Origin: Rubricella aquisinus
GTDB taxonomy: Bacteria; Pseudomonadota; Alphaproteobacteria; Rhodobacterales; Rhodobacteraceae
Reading direction: 5' to 3'
NCBI RefSeq assembly: GCF_014199445.1
Contig: NZ_JACIJS010000003.1
Span: forward strand, 293,275 to 357,274
Length of the DNA: 64,000 nucleotides
Part shown: positions 28,019 to 36,940 of the stretch, one piece after another
How positions within the stretch are numbered: position 1 is the stretch's first letter
How the letters are laid out: each line of letters opens with the position of its first letter
Translations under genes and position numbers: made by a program
Notes under the pieces: generated by a model
Databases searched by the model: none
The model's input: the letters and a program-made list of their open reading frames with translations, nothing else
What the model was told of the DNA's origin: nothing

Positions 28019-28948
28019 TTAGCCGAGTTTGCCTTCAAGCTCTGGCACCGCATCGAACAGATCCGCGACAAGGCCATAATCGGCGACCTGGAAAATCGGC
28101 GCCTCTTCGTCCTTGTTGATGGCGACGATGATCTTGGAATCCTTCATCCCCGCAAGGTGCTGGATCGCGCCCGAAATGCCGACCGCGATGTAGAGTTCGG
28201 GGGCTACGACCTTACCCGTCTGGCCCACCTGCCAGTCATTCGGGGCATAACCGGAATCGACCGCCGCGCGGGAGGCACCGACTGCGGCACCGAGCTTGTC
28301 CGCGAGCTTTTCGATGATCGCGAAATTCTCTTCCGAGCCGACGCCACGGCCACCCGATACGACGATCTTTGCGGAGGTGAGGTCGGGGCGGTCGCTTTCT
28401 TCCACCTTGTCCTCAACCCATTCAGACAGGCCCGGATTGTCCGCCGCCGCCCCGTCGGACACAGCGGCAGAGCCGCCTTCGCCCGCCGCGTCAAAGCCTG
28501 CGGTGCGGATCGTCATGACCTTTTTCGCATCGGCGGATTTCACGGTCTGGATCGCGTTCCCGGCATAGATCGGGCGCTCGAACGTGTCGCCATCAACGAT
28601 GGTCATCACGTCGGAGATCACCATCACATCAAGAAGGGCCGCGACCCGCGGCATCACGTTTTTGCCCGTCGCAGTGGAGGGGGCCACGATATGCTCAAAA
28701 TCACCTGCCATCGACACGACAAGTGCTGCCAGCGGCTCGGCCAGACCATTGGCAAGTGACGCGTCAGACACCGCGATCACGGCGGATGCGCCGGTCAGCT
28801 TGGCCGCTTCTGCGGCGGCGGCAGCCGCGTTGCCACCTGCGACCAGCACCGTCACGTCACCCAGCTGGGCCGCTGCCGTCAGGGCCTTTGCGGTGGAATC
28901 GACGGACAGGTCATCGCCCATCACTTCAGCAAGAAGAAGAACAGCCAT
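28019..28948 (-). CDS. etfA: Electron transfer flavoprotein alpha subunit
   Basis: FAD-carrying subunit of the soluble ETF that takes electrons from acyl-CoA dehydrogenases and passes them to ETF-ubiquinone oxidoreductase. 309 residues, with the C-terminal FAD-binding block [20 protein letters not shown] and [17 protein letters not shown]. It starts two bases after the etfB stop. Within this window methylsuccinyl-CoA dehydrogenase is a likely electron donor. Confidence 0.97.
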   Translation of the reverse strand: MAVLLLAEVMGDDLSVDSTAKALTAAAQLGDVTVLVAGGNAAAAAAEAAKLTGASAVIAVSDASLANGLAEPLAALVVSMAGDFEHIVAPSTATGKNVMPRVAALLDVMVISDVMTIVDGDTFERPIYAGNAIQTVKSADAKKVMTIRTAGFDAAGEGGSAAVSDGAAADNPGLSEWVEDKVEESDRPDLTSAKIVVSGGRGVGSEENFAIIEKLADKLGAAVGASRAAVDSGYAPNDWQVGQTGKVVAPELYIAVGISGAIQHLAGMKDSKIIVAINKDEEAPIFQVADYGLVADLFDAVPELEGKLG

Positions 28949-28949
28949 C

Positions 28950-29705
28950 TTAAAGCACCTCCGCTTTCAGCTTTGCGACCAGCTCGTCAACGGAGCCAAC
29001 CTTGATCCCGGCGGCACGTTCCGCAGGCTCGGTCGTTTTCACGACGGACAGGCGCGGGCTCACGTCAACGCCATAATCCGCAGCCGTTTTCTCATCAAGC
29101 GGCTTTTTCTTTGCCTTCATGATGTTCGGCAAGGAGGCATAGCGCGGCTCATTGAGGCGCAGATCGGCGGTGATGATCGCAGGCATTTTCACCTTGATCG
29201 TTTGCAGGCCGCCATCGACCTCACGGGTCACAACGGCGCTGTCCCCATCGACGTTCACTTCGGATGCGAAGGTCGCCTGAGACCAGCCCAGAAGGGCGGA
29301 CAGCATCTGGCCGGTTGCGTTCATATCATTGTCGATCGCCTGCTTCCCCGCGATCACGAGACCCGGGGCCTCCTCATCAATCACGGCTTTGAGGATTTTG
29401 GCCACGGCGAGCGGCTCGATATCCTGATGCACATCATCCGCCGCAATCACGAGGATCGCGCGATCCGCCCCCATGGCGAGCGCCGTGCGCAGGGTTTCCT
29501 GGCTTTGCTTGACGCCGATGGACACCGCGACCACTTCGTCCGCGACGCCCTTTTCCTTCAGACGGATCGCCTCTTCCACGGCAATCTCATCGAACGGGTT
29601 CATCGACATTTTGACATTTGCAAGATCGACACCGGAACCATCCGCTTTCACACGGACCTTCACGTTATAATCGATCACACGTTTGACGGGGACGAGCACC
29701 TTCAT
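28950..29705 (-). CDS. etfB: Electron transfer flavoprotein beta subunit
   Basis: AMP-binding subunit of ETF, 251 residues, starting [17 protein letters not shown] with [19 protein letters not shown] and the recognition loop [20 protein letters not shown]. The ATG has GGAG nearby. It leads etfBA. Its leader carries an unusual nested inverted-repeat element (29742-29833) and a palindrome (29837-29858), so expression is probably regulated at promoter or RNA level. Confidence 0.97.
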   Translation of the reverse strand: MKVLVPVKRVIDYNVKVRVKADGSGVDLANVKMSMNPFDEIAVEEAIRLKEKGVADEVVAVSIGVKQSQETLRTALAMGADRAILVIAADDVHQDIEPLAVAKILKAVIDEEAPGLVIAGKQAIDNDMNATGQMLSALLGWSQATFASEVNVDGDSAVVTREVDGGLQTIKVKMPAIITADLRLNEPRYASLPNIMKAKKKPLDEKTAADYGVDVSPRLSVVKTTEPAERAAGIKVGSVDELVAKLKAEVL

Positions 29706-29741
29706 TCGCGTTCACTCCATAGGGTTGCGCCGGGTGGGTCC

Positions 29742-29833
29742 GGCAGATTTCATCCCCTAGGTGGTAATTTTATTTCGCTAACGCGCCTAGGGGAAAAGCG
29801 ACGCAGGAGCCGCTTTTCACGTCGAAATCTGCC
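29742..29833 (-). other. Nested inverted-repeat element in the etfB leader (three-way-junction potential)
   Basis: Three sets of perfect arms nest within 92 bases: outer GGCAGATTTC (29742-29751) with GAAATCTGCC (29824-29833), and inside it CCCCTAGG (29754-29761) with CCTAGGGG (29786-29793) and AAAAGCG (29794-29800) with CGCTTTT (29811-29817). As RNA or cruciform this gives a closed three-way junction with stems of 10, 8 and 7 pairs. It ends 36 bases before the etfB ATG. It could be a regulatory leader, a processed RNA or a miniature mobile repeat; the sequence alone does not decide. Confidence 0.65.
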
Positions 29834-29836
29834 CCA

Positions 29837-29858
29837 TAGTTGACGTGCGCGTCAACTA
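29837..29858. promoter_or_regulatory. 22-base palindrome, probable operator upstream of etfBA
   Basis: Arms TAGTTGACG and CGTCAACTA are perfect around TGCG. It lies 10 bases before the adenosyltransferase stop and about 130 bases upstream of etfB. The lack of a T-run and the protein-binding-site look suggest a repressor or activator site rather than a terminator. A MerR- or TetR-type regulator of acyl-CoA catabolism is an inference. Confidence 0.5.
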
Positions 29859-29868
29859 AGACGCCGCG

Positions 29869-30441
29869 TCAGCGATTTGCGCCCGGCACCCAAAGCACGT
29901 CATCGGCACCGTTGTTATTCGCAACCCGGCCCGCCACGAAAAACCAGTCGGACAGGCGGTTGAGGTAGCGAATCGCGGCCTCGTTCACGGGCTCCGTCGC
30001 GGCCAGTTCGACCACCAGCCGCTCCGCCCGCCGCGATGTGGTGCGGCACAGGTGCAGATATGTGGCAAGCGGGCTGCCACCGGGCAGGATGAAGCTGCGC
30101 AACGGTGCCAGATCGGCATTCATCGCATCAATCTCCGCCTCCAGCCGGTCCACTTGAGAGGGCACGACGCGCAGCGCGGGGTATTCGCGCTCGTCATCCT
30201 TGTCCATATCGGGGGTGCAAAGGTCAGCGCCCACATCAAACAAGTCATTCTGAATCCGGGTCAGGGCTGCCGCCATCTCCCCGCTGGCATGGAGTTGGGC
30301 AAGGCCAACCGTCGCGTTCGTTTCATCCACCGTGCCATAAGCCGTGACGCGCGCGGAATGTTTGGCCACCCGCGCGCCATTGCCAAGCGCGGTTTCCCCC
30401 GCATCGCCGGTGCGGGTGTAGATCTTGTTCAGAACGACCAT
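29869..30441 (-). CDS. ATP:cob(I)alamin adenosyltransferase, PduO type
   Basis: Makes adenosylcobalamin from cob(I)alamin and ATP; 190 residues. Visible PduO motifs are the ATP site YTRTGDAGETALGNG, GTVDETNATVG, CRTTSRRAERLVVEL and the C-terminal NRLSDWFFVAGRVAN. Adenosylcobalamin is the cofactor of the ethylmalonyl-CoA and methylmalonyl-CoA mutases, so it complements mcd and etfBA. It is 3 bases downstream of a small membrane gene on the same strand. Confidence 0.94.
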   Translation of the reverse strand: MVVLNKIYTRTGDAGETALGNGARVAKHSARVTAYGTVDETNATVGLAQLHASGEMAAALTRIQNDLFDVGADLCTPDMDKDDEREYPALRVVPSQVDRLEAEIDAMNADLAPLRSFILPGGSPLATYLHLCRTTSRRAERLVVELAATEPVNEAAIRYLNRLSDWFFVAGRVANNNGADDVLWVPGANR

Positions 30442-30444
30442 TTG

Positions 30445-30651
30445 TCAGCCCCCTTGTCGCGCCAGAAAGACAAACAGCAGGATCAACAGCACAGCCACAA
30501 ATTGTGCGCCGATCCGCAGCCGCATGATCTTGTTCGCGTATTTCTTGTTGAATTCACCGCCGCGGGCGAAACCACCCACGCCGACAAGAAGGATCGCCAG
30601 CACCGCAAGGCACGCGATGATAACAATCCAGAATAATGGTCCCTGTGTCAT
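30445..30651 (-). CDS. Small twin-transmembrane (HIG1-like) protein
   Basis: 68 residues with two hydrophobic helices (about 7-28 and 48-65) joined by a basic loop NKKYANKIMRLRIGAQF. This arrangement resembles the HIG1 domain of proteins associated with respiratory complexes. Homologues next to the adenosyltransferase are common in Rhodobacterales, from memory. Its stop is 3 bases before that gene's ATG. Function unproven. Confidence 0.8.
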   Translation of the reverse strand: MTQGPLFWIVIIACLAVLAILLVGVGGFARGGEFNKKYANKIMRLRIGAQFVAVLLILLFVFLARQGG

Positions 30652-30690
30652 AATCGTGCATCTAGTGTGGTCAGGCGGGCAGGGAAAGGG

Positions 30691-31518
30691 TCAATTCCGT
30701 CGCAATATCGCATCCGCCGCGCGCGTGGGCAAAAACCGGCGGACAAGATTGCCCAGATAGGTGCCCGGCGTGATGAAATAGCGCGCCTTGGGGCGGGGGC
30801 TTTCGCAGGCATGGATCACGGTTTGCGTCACCGCAGACACCGGTCGCTCAAACCGGTCTGGCGTGCCGCTTTCGTCATAAAGGCGCGGGCGCAGGCTGCG
30901 TTCGTAGAAGGGGCGGTGGCGGGAGGTTTCCCAAGCAATCCACCGCTCGAAATTCTTTTGCGCGTTTTGCCTGATGCGGGTCGGGATCGGTCCCGGCTCG
31001 ATCAGGCTGACGTCGATCCCTGAGCCGTGAAGCTCCATCCGCAGGCAATCGGCATATCCCTCCATCGCGAATTTGCTCGCCACATAGGGTGCGCGATATT
31101 TGATCCCCACCAGCCCAAGCACGGAGGAGCAGAACAAAAGCCGCCCATGCCCCTGATCGCGCATGATCGGGACAAGCTGGCGGGCAATGTCATGCACGCC
31201 GATGAAATTCGTCTCCATCACCGCGCGCATCCCGTCGCGCGGCACGTCCTCCGCCATGGCGGGCAGGGCAAAGGCTCCGTTGAGGAAGGCCGCGTCGATC
31301 CGCCCCGCACGCTCCATCGCTTGCGCAATCGCGGCGGTGATGCTTTCAGGGTCGTCATGATCCAGAACGAAGCTCTCTAAGCCTTCGGCCTGCAACCGCG
31401 CGCAATCCTCCGCCTTCCGGCAAGTCGCAAACACGCGCCACCCACGGGCCGCCATGCTGCGCGCGGCATCAAGACCGATGCCAGATGAACACCCGGTAAT
31501 CAGGATCGTGCGGGTCAT
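30691..31518 (-). CDS. Short-chain dehydrogenase/reductase
   Basis: 275-residue NAD(P)-dependent oxidoreductase of the classical SDR family. The cofactor motif is ITGCSSGIG, followed by FLNGAF in place of the usual NNAG, then the catalytic Ser in FCSSVLG and Tyr/Lys in YVASK. The C-terminal tail after residue 200 is basic and may contact membranes. The ATG at 31518 has AGGA 6 bases upstream. The substrate is unknown. It is divergent from parC with about 50 bases between. Confidence 0.88.
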   Translation of the reverse strand: MTRTILITGCSSGIGLDAARSMAARGWRVFATCRKAEDCARLQAEGLESFVLDHDDPESITAAIAQAMERAGRIDAAFLNGAFALPAMAEDVPRDGMRAVMETNFIGVHDIARQLVPIMRDQGHGRLLFCSSVLGLVGIKYRAPYVASKFAMEGYADCLRMELHGSGIDVSLIEPGPIPTRIRQNAQKNFERWIAWETSRHRPFYERSLRPRLYDESGTPDRFERPVSAVTQTVIHACESPRPKARYFITPGTYLGNLVRRFLPTRAADAILRRN

Positions 31519-31568
31519 GGGCATCCTTTCCGCTGGACCGATTTCATCATGGGCATTACACAACATCT

Positions 31569-33890
31569 ATGTCCGACGATACCCTCATCCCCGATATGGA
31601 GCCCGAACACGGGCATGTCACCAGCGAATTGCTCGCCAAGGCGATTGGCGATCGGTATTTGCAGTATGCGCTGTCCACGATCATGCACCGGGCGCTCCCG
31701 GATGCGCGCGACGGGCTGAAGCCGGTGCACCGGCGTATCCTTTATGCGATGCGCGAACTCAGGCTTTCCCCCGAGGGACGATTCCGCAAATCGTCGAAGA
31801 TTTCGGGCGATGTGATGGGCAATTATCATCCCCATGGCGATCAGGCGATCTATGACGCGATGGCGCGGCTCGCGCAGGATTTCAACGTGCGCTATCCGCT
31901 GGTCGATGGGCAGGGGAATTTCGGCAATATCGACGGGGATAACCCCGCGGCCTCCCGCTACACCGAGGCGCGCCTGACCGCTGCGGCTGAGGCGATGATG
32001 GTGGGACTTGCGGAGAACGCGGTCGATTTTCGGGAGAATTACGACGGCTCCCTGACCGAGCCTGCGGTGATGCCCGGCGCGTTCCCCAACCTGTTGGCCA
32101 ATGGCTCCTCCGGGATTGCGGTTGGCATGGCCACGAATATTCCGCCCCATAACGTGGGCGAAGTGATTGACGCGGCCCTACACCTCATCAAATTCCCAAA
32201 TGCCGGGATCGAAAAGCTGGTGGAATTTATCCCCGGCCCTGATTTTCCCACGGGCGGCGTGATCGTTGAACCGCGCGAGACGATCATCGAAACCTACCGC
32301 ACCGGGCGCGGCGCGTTCCGCCTGCGCGCGACGTGGAACACGGAGGATCTTGGCCGGGGGCAATGGCAGATCGTCGTCACCGAAATCCCCTATCAGGTGC
32401 AAAAATCCAAGCTGATCGAAAAGATCGCGGAACTGATCAACGCCAAGAAAATCCCGATCCTCGCCGATATCCGGGACGAGAGCGCGGAGGACGTGCGCAT
32501 CGTGCTGGAGCCGCGCGCCAAAACCGTCGATCCGCAGATGCTGATGGAAGCGCTGTTCCGGCAATCGGACCTTGAGATCCGCTTCTCTCTCAACATGAAC
32601 GTGCTGATTGATGGACGCACACCCAAAGTGTGCAGCCTGCGGGAGGTGTTGCGCGCCTGGATCGACCATCAGCGGGATGTGATGCTGCGCCGCGCGCAAC
32701 ACCGGCTTGATAAGATCGACCACCGGCTTGAGGTGCTTGAAGGCTATATCACCGCGTTCCTCAATCTCGACCGCGTGATTGAGATCATCCGCAATGAGGA
32801 TGAGCCGAAACCGATCATGATGGCGGAGTTTGACCTCACCGACCTTCAGGCAGAGGCGATCCTGAACATGCGCCTGCGCGCCCTGCGGCGGTTGGAAGAG
32901 ATGCAATTGCGTGAGGAGCGTGAGGCGCTGCTGATCGAACGCGCCGATCTGGAGGATTTGCTGGCCTCCGAAGACACTCAATGGTCCCGCCTGTCCGATC
33001 AACTGCGCAAGACCCGCGATACGTTCGGTGCCCCGCGCGCCTTCCGTGGCATCACCTTCGCGGATGATCTGACTGCCCTGAAGGCGCAGCACGGCGCCGA
33101 CTATCCCTTGGGCGCGCGCCGTTCGGGCTTCAATGATGCGCCCAGCGTGGGCGACATCTCCCTCGATGCGATGATCGAGCGGGAACCGATCACGGTCGTC
33201 TGCTCCCAAATGGGCTGGATCCGCGCGATGAAAGGGCATGTGGCGCTGGATCAGGAATTCAAGTTCAAGGATGGCGACGGCCCGCGCTTTGCCTTCCATG
33301 CCGAGACCACGGATAAGGTGCTGCTGTTTGCCTCCACGGGCCGGTTCTACACCCTTGGCGCGGACAGGTTGCCCGGCGGGCGCGGCATGGGGGAACCGCT
33401 GCGCCTGATGATCGACCTGCCGAATGAGGCAGAGATGATTTCCCTGTTCAAACACGTCCCCGGCCGCCATCTGCTCCTGGCCTCCAGTGCGGGCGATGGG
33501 TTCCGCACACCGGAGGATGAGGTGATCGCGCAGACCCGGACGGGCCGTCAGGTGATGAATGTCAAAGCGCCCGTTGTGGCAAAGGTCTGTGTCCCGGTGG
33601 AGGGCGATCATGTCGCCACCGTCGGTGATAACCGAAAGCTCCTTGCCTTCCCGCTTGACGAATTGCCCGAACTGACCCGCGGCAAGGGCGTGCGCTTGCA
33701 AAAATACAAGGATGGCGGCCTGTCGGATGCGCGCACCTTCACGCTTGCAGACGGCCTGAGCTGGCCGATGACCAATGGCAACACACGCACCGTCACGGCC
33801 GATGAACTTGAAGAATGGCTTGCAAAGCGCGCCGCTGCGGGCCGCATGGCGCCGCGAGGCTTCCCTCGCGACAACCGCTTCACCGCATAA
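31569..33890 (+). CDS. parC: DNA topoisomerase IV subunit A
   Basis: Breaks and rejoins DNA to decatenate daughter chromosomes. 773 residues. The winged-helix CAP domain has [11 protein letters not shown], the quinolone region [19 protein letters not shown] and the active Tyr in SRYTEARLT, then the coiled coil and a C-terminal beta-propeller domain (about 500-740). It is ParC rather than GyrA because the C-terminal domain is shorter and lacks an evident QRRGGKG gyrase box. The position matching E. coli ParC Ser80 is Gln. It ends at a strong terminator. Confidence 0.95.
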   Translation: MSDDTLIPDMEPEHGHVTSELLAKAIGDRYLQYALSTIMHRALPDARDGLKPVHRRILYAMRELRLSPEGRFRKSSKISGDVMGNYHPHGDQAIYDAMARLAQDFNVRYPLVDGQGNFGNIDGDNPAASRYTEARLTAAAEAMMVGLAENAVDFRENYDGSLTEPAVMPGAFPNLLANGSSGIAVGMATNIPPHNVGEVIDAALHLIKFPNAGIEKLVEFIPGPDFPTGGVIVEPRETIIETYRTGRGAFRLRATWNTEDLGRGQWQIVVTEIPYQVQKSKLIEKIAELINAKKIPILADIRDESAEDVRIVLEPRAKTVDPQMLMEALFRQSDLEIRFSLNMNVLIDGRTPKVCSLREVLRAWIDHQRDVMLRRAQHRLDKIDHRLEVLEGYITAFLNLDRVIEIIRNEDEPKPIMMAEFDLTDLQAEAILNMRLRALRRLEEMQLREEREALLIERADLEDLLASEDTQWSRLSDQLRKTRDTFGAPRAFRGITFADDLTALKAQHGADYPLGARRSGFNDAPSVGDISLDAMIEREPITVVCSQMGWIRAMKGHVALDQEFKFKDGDGPRFAFHAETTDKVLLFASTGRFYTLGADRLPGGRGMGEPLRLMIDLPNEAEMISLFKHVPGRHLLLASSAGDGFRTPEDEVIAQTRTGRQVMNVKAPVVAKVCVPVEGDHVATVGDNRKLLAFPLDELPELTRGKGVRLQKYKDGGLSDARTFTLADGLSWPMTNGNTRTVTADELEEWLAKRAAAGRMAPRGFPRDNRFTA

Positions 33891-33893
33891 AAA

Positions 33894-33932
33894 ACGGGTG
33901 GTCACCTGATCGCGACCACCCGTTTCTTTTTT
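33894..33932 (+). terminator. Intrinsic terminator of parC
   Basis: Perfect arms ACGGGTGGTC and GACCACCCGT separated by 10 bases, 3 bases after the TAA and followed by TTTCTTTTTT. The A-run before the stem means it may also act on the opposite strand. Its T-run is shared with the dispersed repeat that begins at 33922. Confidence 0.92.
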
Positions 33933-33965
33933 CCCTAAATACCTCCCGCCGGAGGCTTCCGCAGG
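33922..33965 (-). repeat. 44-base dispersed repeat, left copy of an inverted pair
   Basis: Read on the minus strand: CCTGCGGAAGCCTCCGGCGG followed by GAGGTATTTAGGGAAAAAAG and AAAC. It matches 36888-36931 on the plus strand at 42 of 44 positions. CCTCC and GGAGG inside can pair as a small stem. It shares GCCTCCGGCGGG-GTATTT with the module at 49980-50016. Confidence 0.8.
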
Positions 33966-33976
33966 ATCAGCCGGGC

Positions 33977-34696
33977 TCAATCCTCGGGGCTGAGCGCGGT
34001 GGGGTCGATCCCTTTTCCTTCCGTCAGGTGGCTGTAGACGAGCGTTGCAAAGATCGCGATCACGGCAAGGCCAATCGCACCACCTAGGAGGTCCGTGATC
34101 ACGGTCAGCCCGGTCACACTGCCGATGATGCCGATCACGAACGCAATCACCATGATCGACAGGATTGACAGGATGAACCCGCCCGCGATGGTCCAGCGAT
34201 GCTCGCGGGTCAAATCCCAGCTTTCGCCAATCGCCCCCCAACCGGCATTGCCGATCACAACAGCCGGGATCACCACGGAAAGCGCCGCACCAATATAAAT
34301 CCCCGGAATGATCAGCAAAGCTGTGCCAAGCGCCACGGCGATGCTGACAACCAAGGACAGCAACACGAGGATCAGGACCACGGAGATGGCTTTTTTCACA
34401 TAGGCCCCGGGCTGGATCGGGGCGCGATGCATCACATCCCACGCAGCAAGGTGCAACACGGCTGACACAACTTGCCCGGCAAAGGCGCTGATAAACCCAG
34501 CCAAAGCCATGCCCGCGGCGGCATCCGCTATAACCTCGGACGGATCGCCATCAACAACGCCGACCGCCACTGGCCCCGCGATGATGAGCGAAAGGAATGT
34601 CACGATGACTTGCCCGGCCAAAGCCAGCGTGAAGAACAAAAAGAAGTTCTGCTTCAAAAGGCGAAACGTGTCGCCAACCAATCCTGTTGCGGTCAT
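33977..34696 (-). CDS. Multi-pass membrane protein, function unknown
   Basis: 239 residues with about six hydrophobic helices (near 18-42, 60-85, 105-130, 130-150, 172-195 and 205-225). The short soluble N-terminal VGDTFRLLKQNFFLFF and the central loop GESWDLTREHRW look like the YciC/GDPD-membrane-domain group, but this is tentative. It is the last gene after nusB, overlapping it by ATGA, in the rib-nusB operon. No enzymatic motif is visible. Confidence 0.72.
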   Translation of the reverse strand: MTATGLVGDTFRLLKQNFFLFFTLALAGQVIVTFLSLIIAGPVAVGVVDGDPSEVIADAAAGMALAGFISAFAGQVVSAVLHLAAWDVMHRAPIQPGAYVKKAISVVLILVLLSLVVSIAVALGTALLIIPGIYIGAALSVVIPAVVIGNAGWGAIGESWDLTREHRWTIAGGFILSILSIMVIAFVIGIIGSVTGLTVITDLLGGAIGLAVIAIFATLVYSHLTEGKGIDPTALSPED

Positions 34697-35178
34697 TCAA
34701 ATGCCTCCGGGCGCATGGCATGGGCCATATGATCTAACACGGCATTGACGAGCCGGGCTTCCTTGCCTTCAGGATAGAAAGCTTTTGCGACATCCACAAA
34801 TTCAGAAATCACAACCTTTGGTGGTGTCCCCTTGCCGAGTAGCTCTGACCCCGCAGCCCGGAACACGGCACGCAGCGTCGGGTCGATCTTGCCCAGCGGC
34901 CAACGATCCACGAGCGCTGTGTCGGTCGCCTTGTCAATCTCCACCTGCCGCTCCAGCGCCCGCGCGATCAGGGAGCGGAACAGGGTCACATCGCCTTCGG
35001 CATAAGTGTCGCCTTCGATATCGGCGCCGAACCGGTGGGTTTCGAATTCGGACTGCACATCCGGCAGGCTGGTGCCGGAGGCTTCCATCTGGAACAGCGC
35101 CTGCACAGCATAAAGCCGCGCTGCGGATTTCATCCGTTTCTTTTCTTCATGGGTGGGTTTCGGCACGGGGCGTGGCAT
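34693..35178 (-). CDS. nusB: Transcription antitermination factor NusB
   Basis: Binds boxA RNA with S10 during rRNA antitermination; 161 residues, all-helical. Family features are SAARLYAVQALFQME near the N-terminus, DRWPLGKIDPTLRAVFRAAGSELL and PPKVVISEFVDVAKAFYPEGKEARLVNAVLDHMA, described here in part. It starts within the ribH stop (TAATG), the usual ribH-nusB coupling. Confidence 0.96.
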   Translation of the reverse strand: MPRPVPKPTHEEKKRMKSAARLYAVQALFQMEASGTSLPDVQSEFETHRFGADIEGDTYAEGDVTLFRSLIARALERQVEIDKATDTALVDRWPLGKIDPTLRAVFRAAGSELLGKGTPPKVVISEFVDVAKAFYPEGKEARLVNAVLDHMAHAMRPEAFE

Positions 35179-35711
35179 TACGCGATGTCCTTACTGGTCT
35201 CATTGGACGCGAGTTGAAACCCGGTCCCTTTGGGCGCGCGGCGCCGGTATTTTTGGGACAGGGCCAATAGGTGCAACGCGGCCTCTGCAGCACCTCCGCC
35301 CTTGTTCATTTTCTCCGGGTTGGCGCGGGCCTCCGCCTGATCCATATCTTCGACCGTCAGGATGCCATTGCCGATGCAAAAGCCCCCCAGCCCCAGCGTC
35401 TGGATCGCGCGGGAGCTTTCGCCCGCCACGATATCATAATGGGTCGTCTCGCCCCGGATCACGCAGCCAAGTGCGACATAGGCGTCAAACCGGTCGGATT
35501 TATCGGCAAGCACAATGGCGGTCGGAATTTCCAGCGCGCCGGGCACGTCAATCACCGTGACCTCCGCATCCACCTGCGCAAGCGCGGCTTTTGCCCCGGT
35601 CAACAGACCCGCCGCGATATCGGAATAATAGGGGGAGGAGATGATCGCGACGCGCGGTGGCATCTCGAATGCGGGCAGGGGCAGCGTGGTGTGCTCTTGA
35701 CTGCTGGCCAT
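35178..35711 (-). CDS. ribH: 6,7-dimethyl-8-ribityllumazine synthase
   Basis: Penultimate enzyme of riboflavin synthesis, joining the pyrimidinedione with dihydroxybutanone phosphate. 177 residues, with VPGALEIPTAI, ALGCVIRGETTHYD (the His-containing active loop) and IGNGILTVED. The C-terminal extension after KYRRRAP is longer than in the shortest homologues. It starts 2 bases after the ribBA stop and overlaps nusB. Confidence 0.96.
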   Translation of the reverse strand: MASSQEHTTLPLPAFEMPPRVAIISSPYYSDIAAGLLTGAKAALAQVDAEVTVIDVPGALEIPTAIVLADKSDRFDAYVALGCVIRGETTHYDIVAGESSRAIQTLGLGGFCIGNGILTVEDMDQAEARANPEKMNKGGGAAEAALHLLALSQKYRRRAPKGTGFQLASNETSKDIA

Positions 35712-35712
35712 G

Positions 35713-36819
35713 TCAGGCTCCTTTCGGGGTGATGCGGCGGGTTGCGGTGATGCTCAGGCCATACCCGTCAAGGCCCACGACCTTCGGACTAGGGGAGTTG
35801 GTGAGCAGGATCATGTCCTGCACCCCAAGCGCACCAAGGATCTGCGCGCCCAGCCCGTATTGGCGCAACGTCTGTGGCGCGCCATGCTCCCCATCCAGAT
35901 CAAGCTGTTCGGACATGTCGCGCAGCAGAACGACCACGCCGCGCCCTTCCTCCCCGATCACCCGCATCGCGTCGGCCAATTGGCCGGATTTCGCGGGGTT
36001 GAGGCCCAGAAGGTCATCCAAAGGGTTCATTGCGTGCATCCGCACCAACACCGGATCCTTGCCCGCGACATCGCCTTTGGTCAGTGCAAGATGCTCCGCC
36101 CCGCCGGTCACGTCGCTAAAGACGCGCAGCAGCCAATCGCCGCCAAACTCGGATTTGACCGGTTTTGAAGCGCGCTCGCGCACCAGATTGTCATAGCGGC
36201 GGCGATAGGCGATCAGGTCGCTGATCGTGCCGATCTTGATATTGTGTTTCTGGCCGAAGGCGATGAGGTCCGGCAGGCGCGCCATTTCGCCGTCTTCCTT
36301 CATGATCTCGCAGATCACGCCCGACGGGTTCAACCCGGCAAGGCGGGAGATATCGACCGCCGCCTCAGTATGCCCGGCGCGGACCAGAACGCCGCCCTCG
36401 CGTGCGCGCAGCGGAAATACATGGCCCGGCGTCGCGATATCCTGCGCGCCCGAATTGGGATCAATGGCCACCGCAATGGTGCGCGCCCGATCCGCGGCGG
36501 AGATGCCAGTGGTGACACCCTCCCGCGCCTCAATGGACACCGTAAACGCCGTTTCATGCCGGGAGGAATTGCGCGCGGACATCATCGGCAGACCCAGCGC
36601 ATCGAGCCGGTCGGCCTGCAAGGTGAGGCAAATGAGGCCCCGCCCATGGGTCGCCATGAAATTCACCGCATCCGGCGTGGCCATCTGCGCGGGGATCACC
36701 AGATCGCCCTCGTTTTCGCGGTCTTCATGGTCAACCAGAATGAACATCCGGCCATTGCGGGCTTCGTCGATGATCTCCTCAATGCTGGAGATCGCGTCGG
36801 AATATTGCGTATCGGTCAT
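35713..36819 (-). CDS. ribB: RibBA-like fusion: dihydroxybutanone phosphate synthase with degenerate GTP cyclohydrolase II domain
   Basis: 368 residues. The N-terminal RibB domain (about 1-205) is complete: LVDHEDRENEGDLVIPA, THGRGLICL, PGHVFPL and HTEAAVD. It makes the four-carbon riboflavin precursor. The C-terminal half aligns with GTP cyclohydrolase II but contains no cysteine at all, so the zinc site (three Cys) is missing, and the active-site loop is also changed. It is therefore a RibBX-type protein; a separate RibA must exist elsewhere. The ATG at 36819 follows GAGGAG. Confidence 0.92.
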   Translation of the reverse strand: MTDTQYSDAISSIEEIIDEARNGRMFILVDHEDRENEGDLVIPAQMATPDAVNFMATHGRGLICLTLQADRLDALGLPMMSARNSSRHETAFTVSIEAREGVTTGISAADRARTIAVAIDPNSGAQDIATPGHVFPLRAREGGVLVRAGHTEAAVDISRLAGLNPSGVICEIMKEDGEMARLPDLIAFGQKHNIKIGTISDLIAYRRRYDNLVRERASKPVKSEFGGDWLLRVFSDVTGGAEHLALTKGDVAGKDPVLVRMHAMNPLDDLLGLNPAKSGQLADAMRVIGEEGRGVVVLLRDMSEQLDLDGEHGAPQTLRQYGLGAQILGALGVQDMILLTNSPSPKVVGLDGYGLSITATRRITPKGA

Positions 36820-36887
36820 GGGCACTCCTCTTGGACCCGCGACCTAACCGATTGCGCGTACATGTTCCAGCGAAACCGCGCGTTACA

Positions 36888-36931
36888 CCTGTGGAAGCCT
36901 CCGGCGGGAGGTATTTTGGGAAAAAAGAAAC
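36888..36931 (+). repeat. 44-base dispersed repeat, right copy of an inverted pair
   Basis: CCTGTGGAAGCCTCCGGCGG followed by GAGGTATTTTGGGAAAAAAG and AAAC, the plus-strand mate of 33922-33965. It sits between the ribBA start and the end of the next upstream gene, about 70 bases before the ribBA ATG. Together the two copies bracket the ribBA-ribH-nusB-membrane-protein segment in inverted orientation. Confidence 0.8.
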
Positions 36932-36940
36932 GCTGGGGTG

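Noticed and set aside
32178..34442. 754-codon minus-strand frame opposite parC
   Set aside because: It runs across the parC terminator and into the membrane-protein gene in another frame. The translation is low-complexity with many His, Arg and Gln and no recognisable domain.
36820..36940. FMN riboswitch upstream of ribBA
   Set aside because: I looked for the conserved FMN aptamer words (AGGGTGAAATTCCC-type) and found none; the region instead holds the 44-base repeat.
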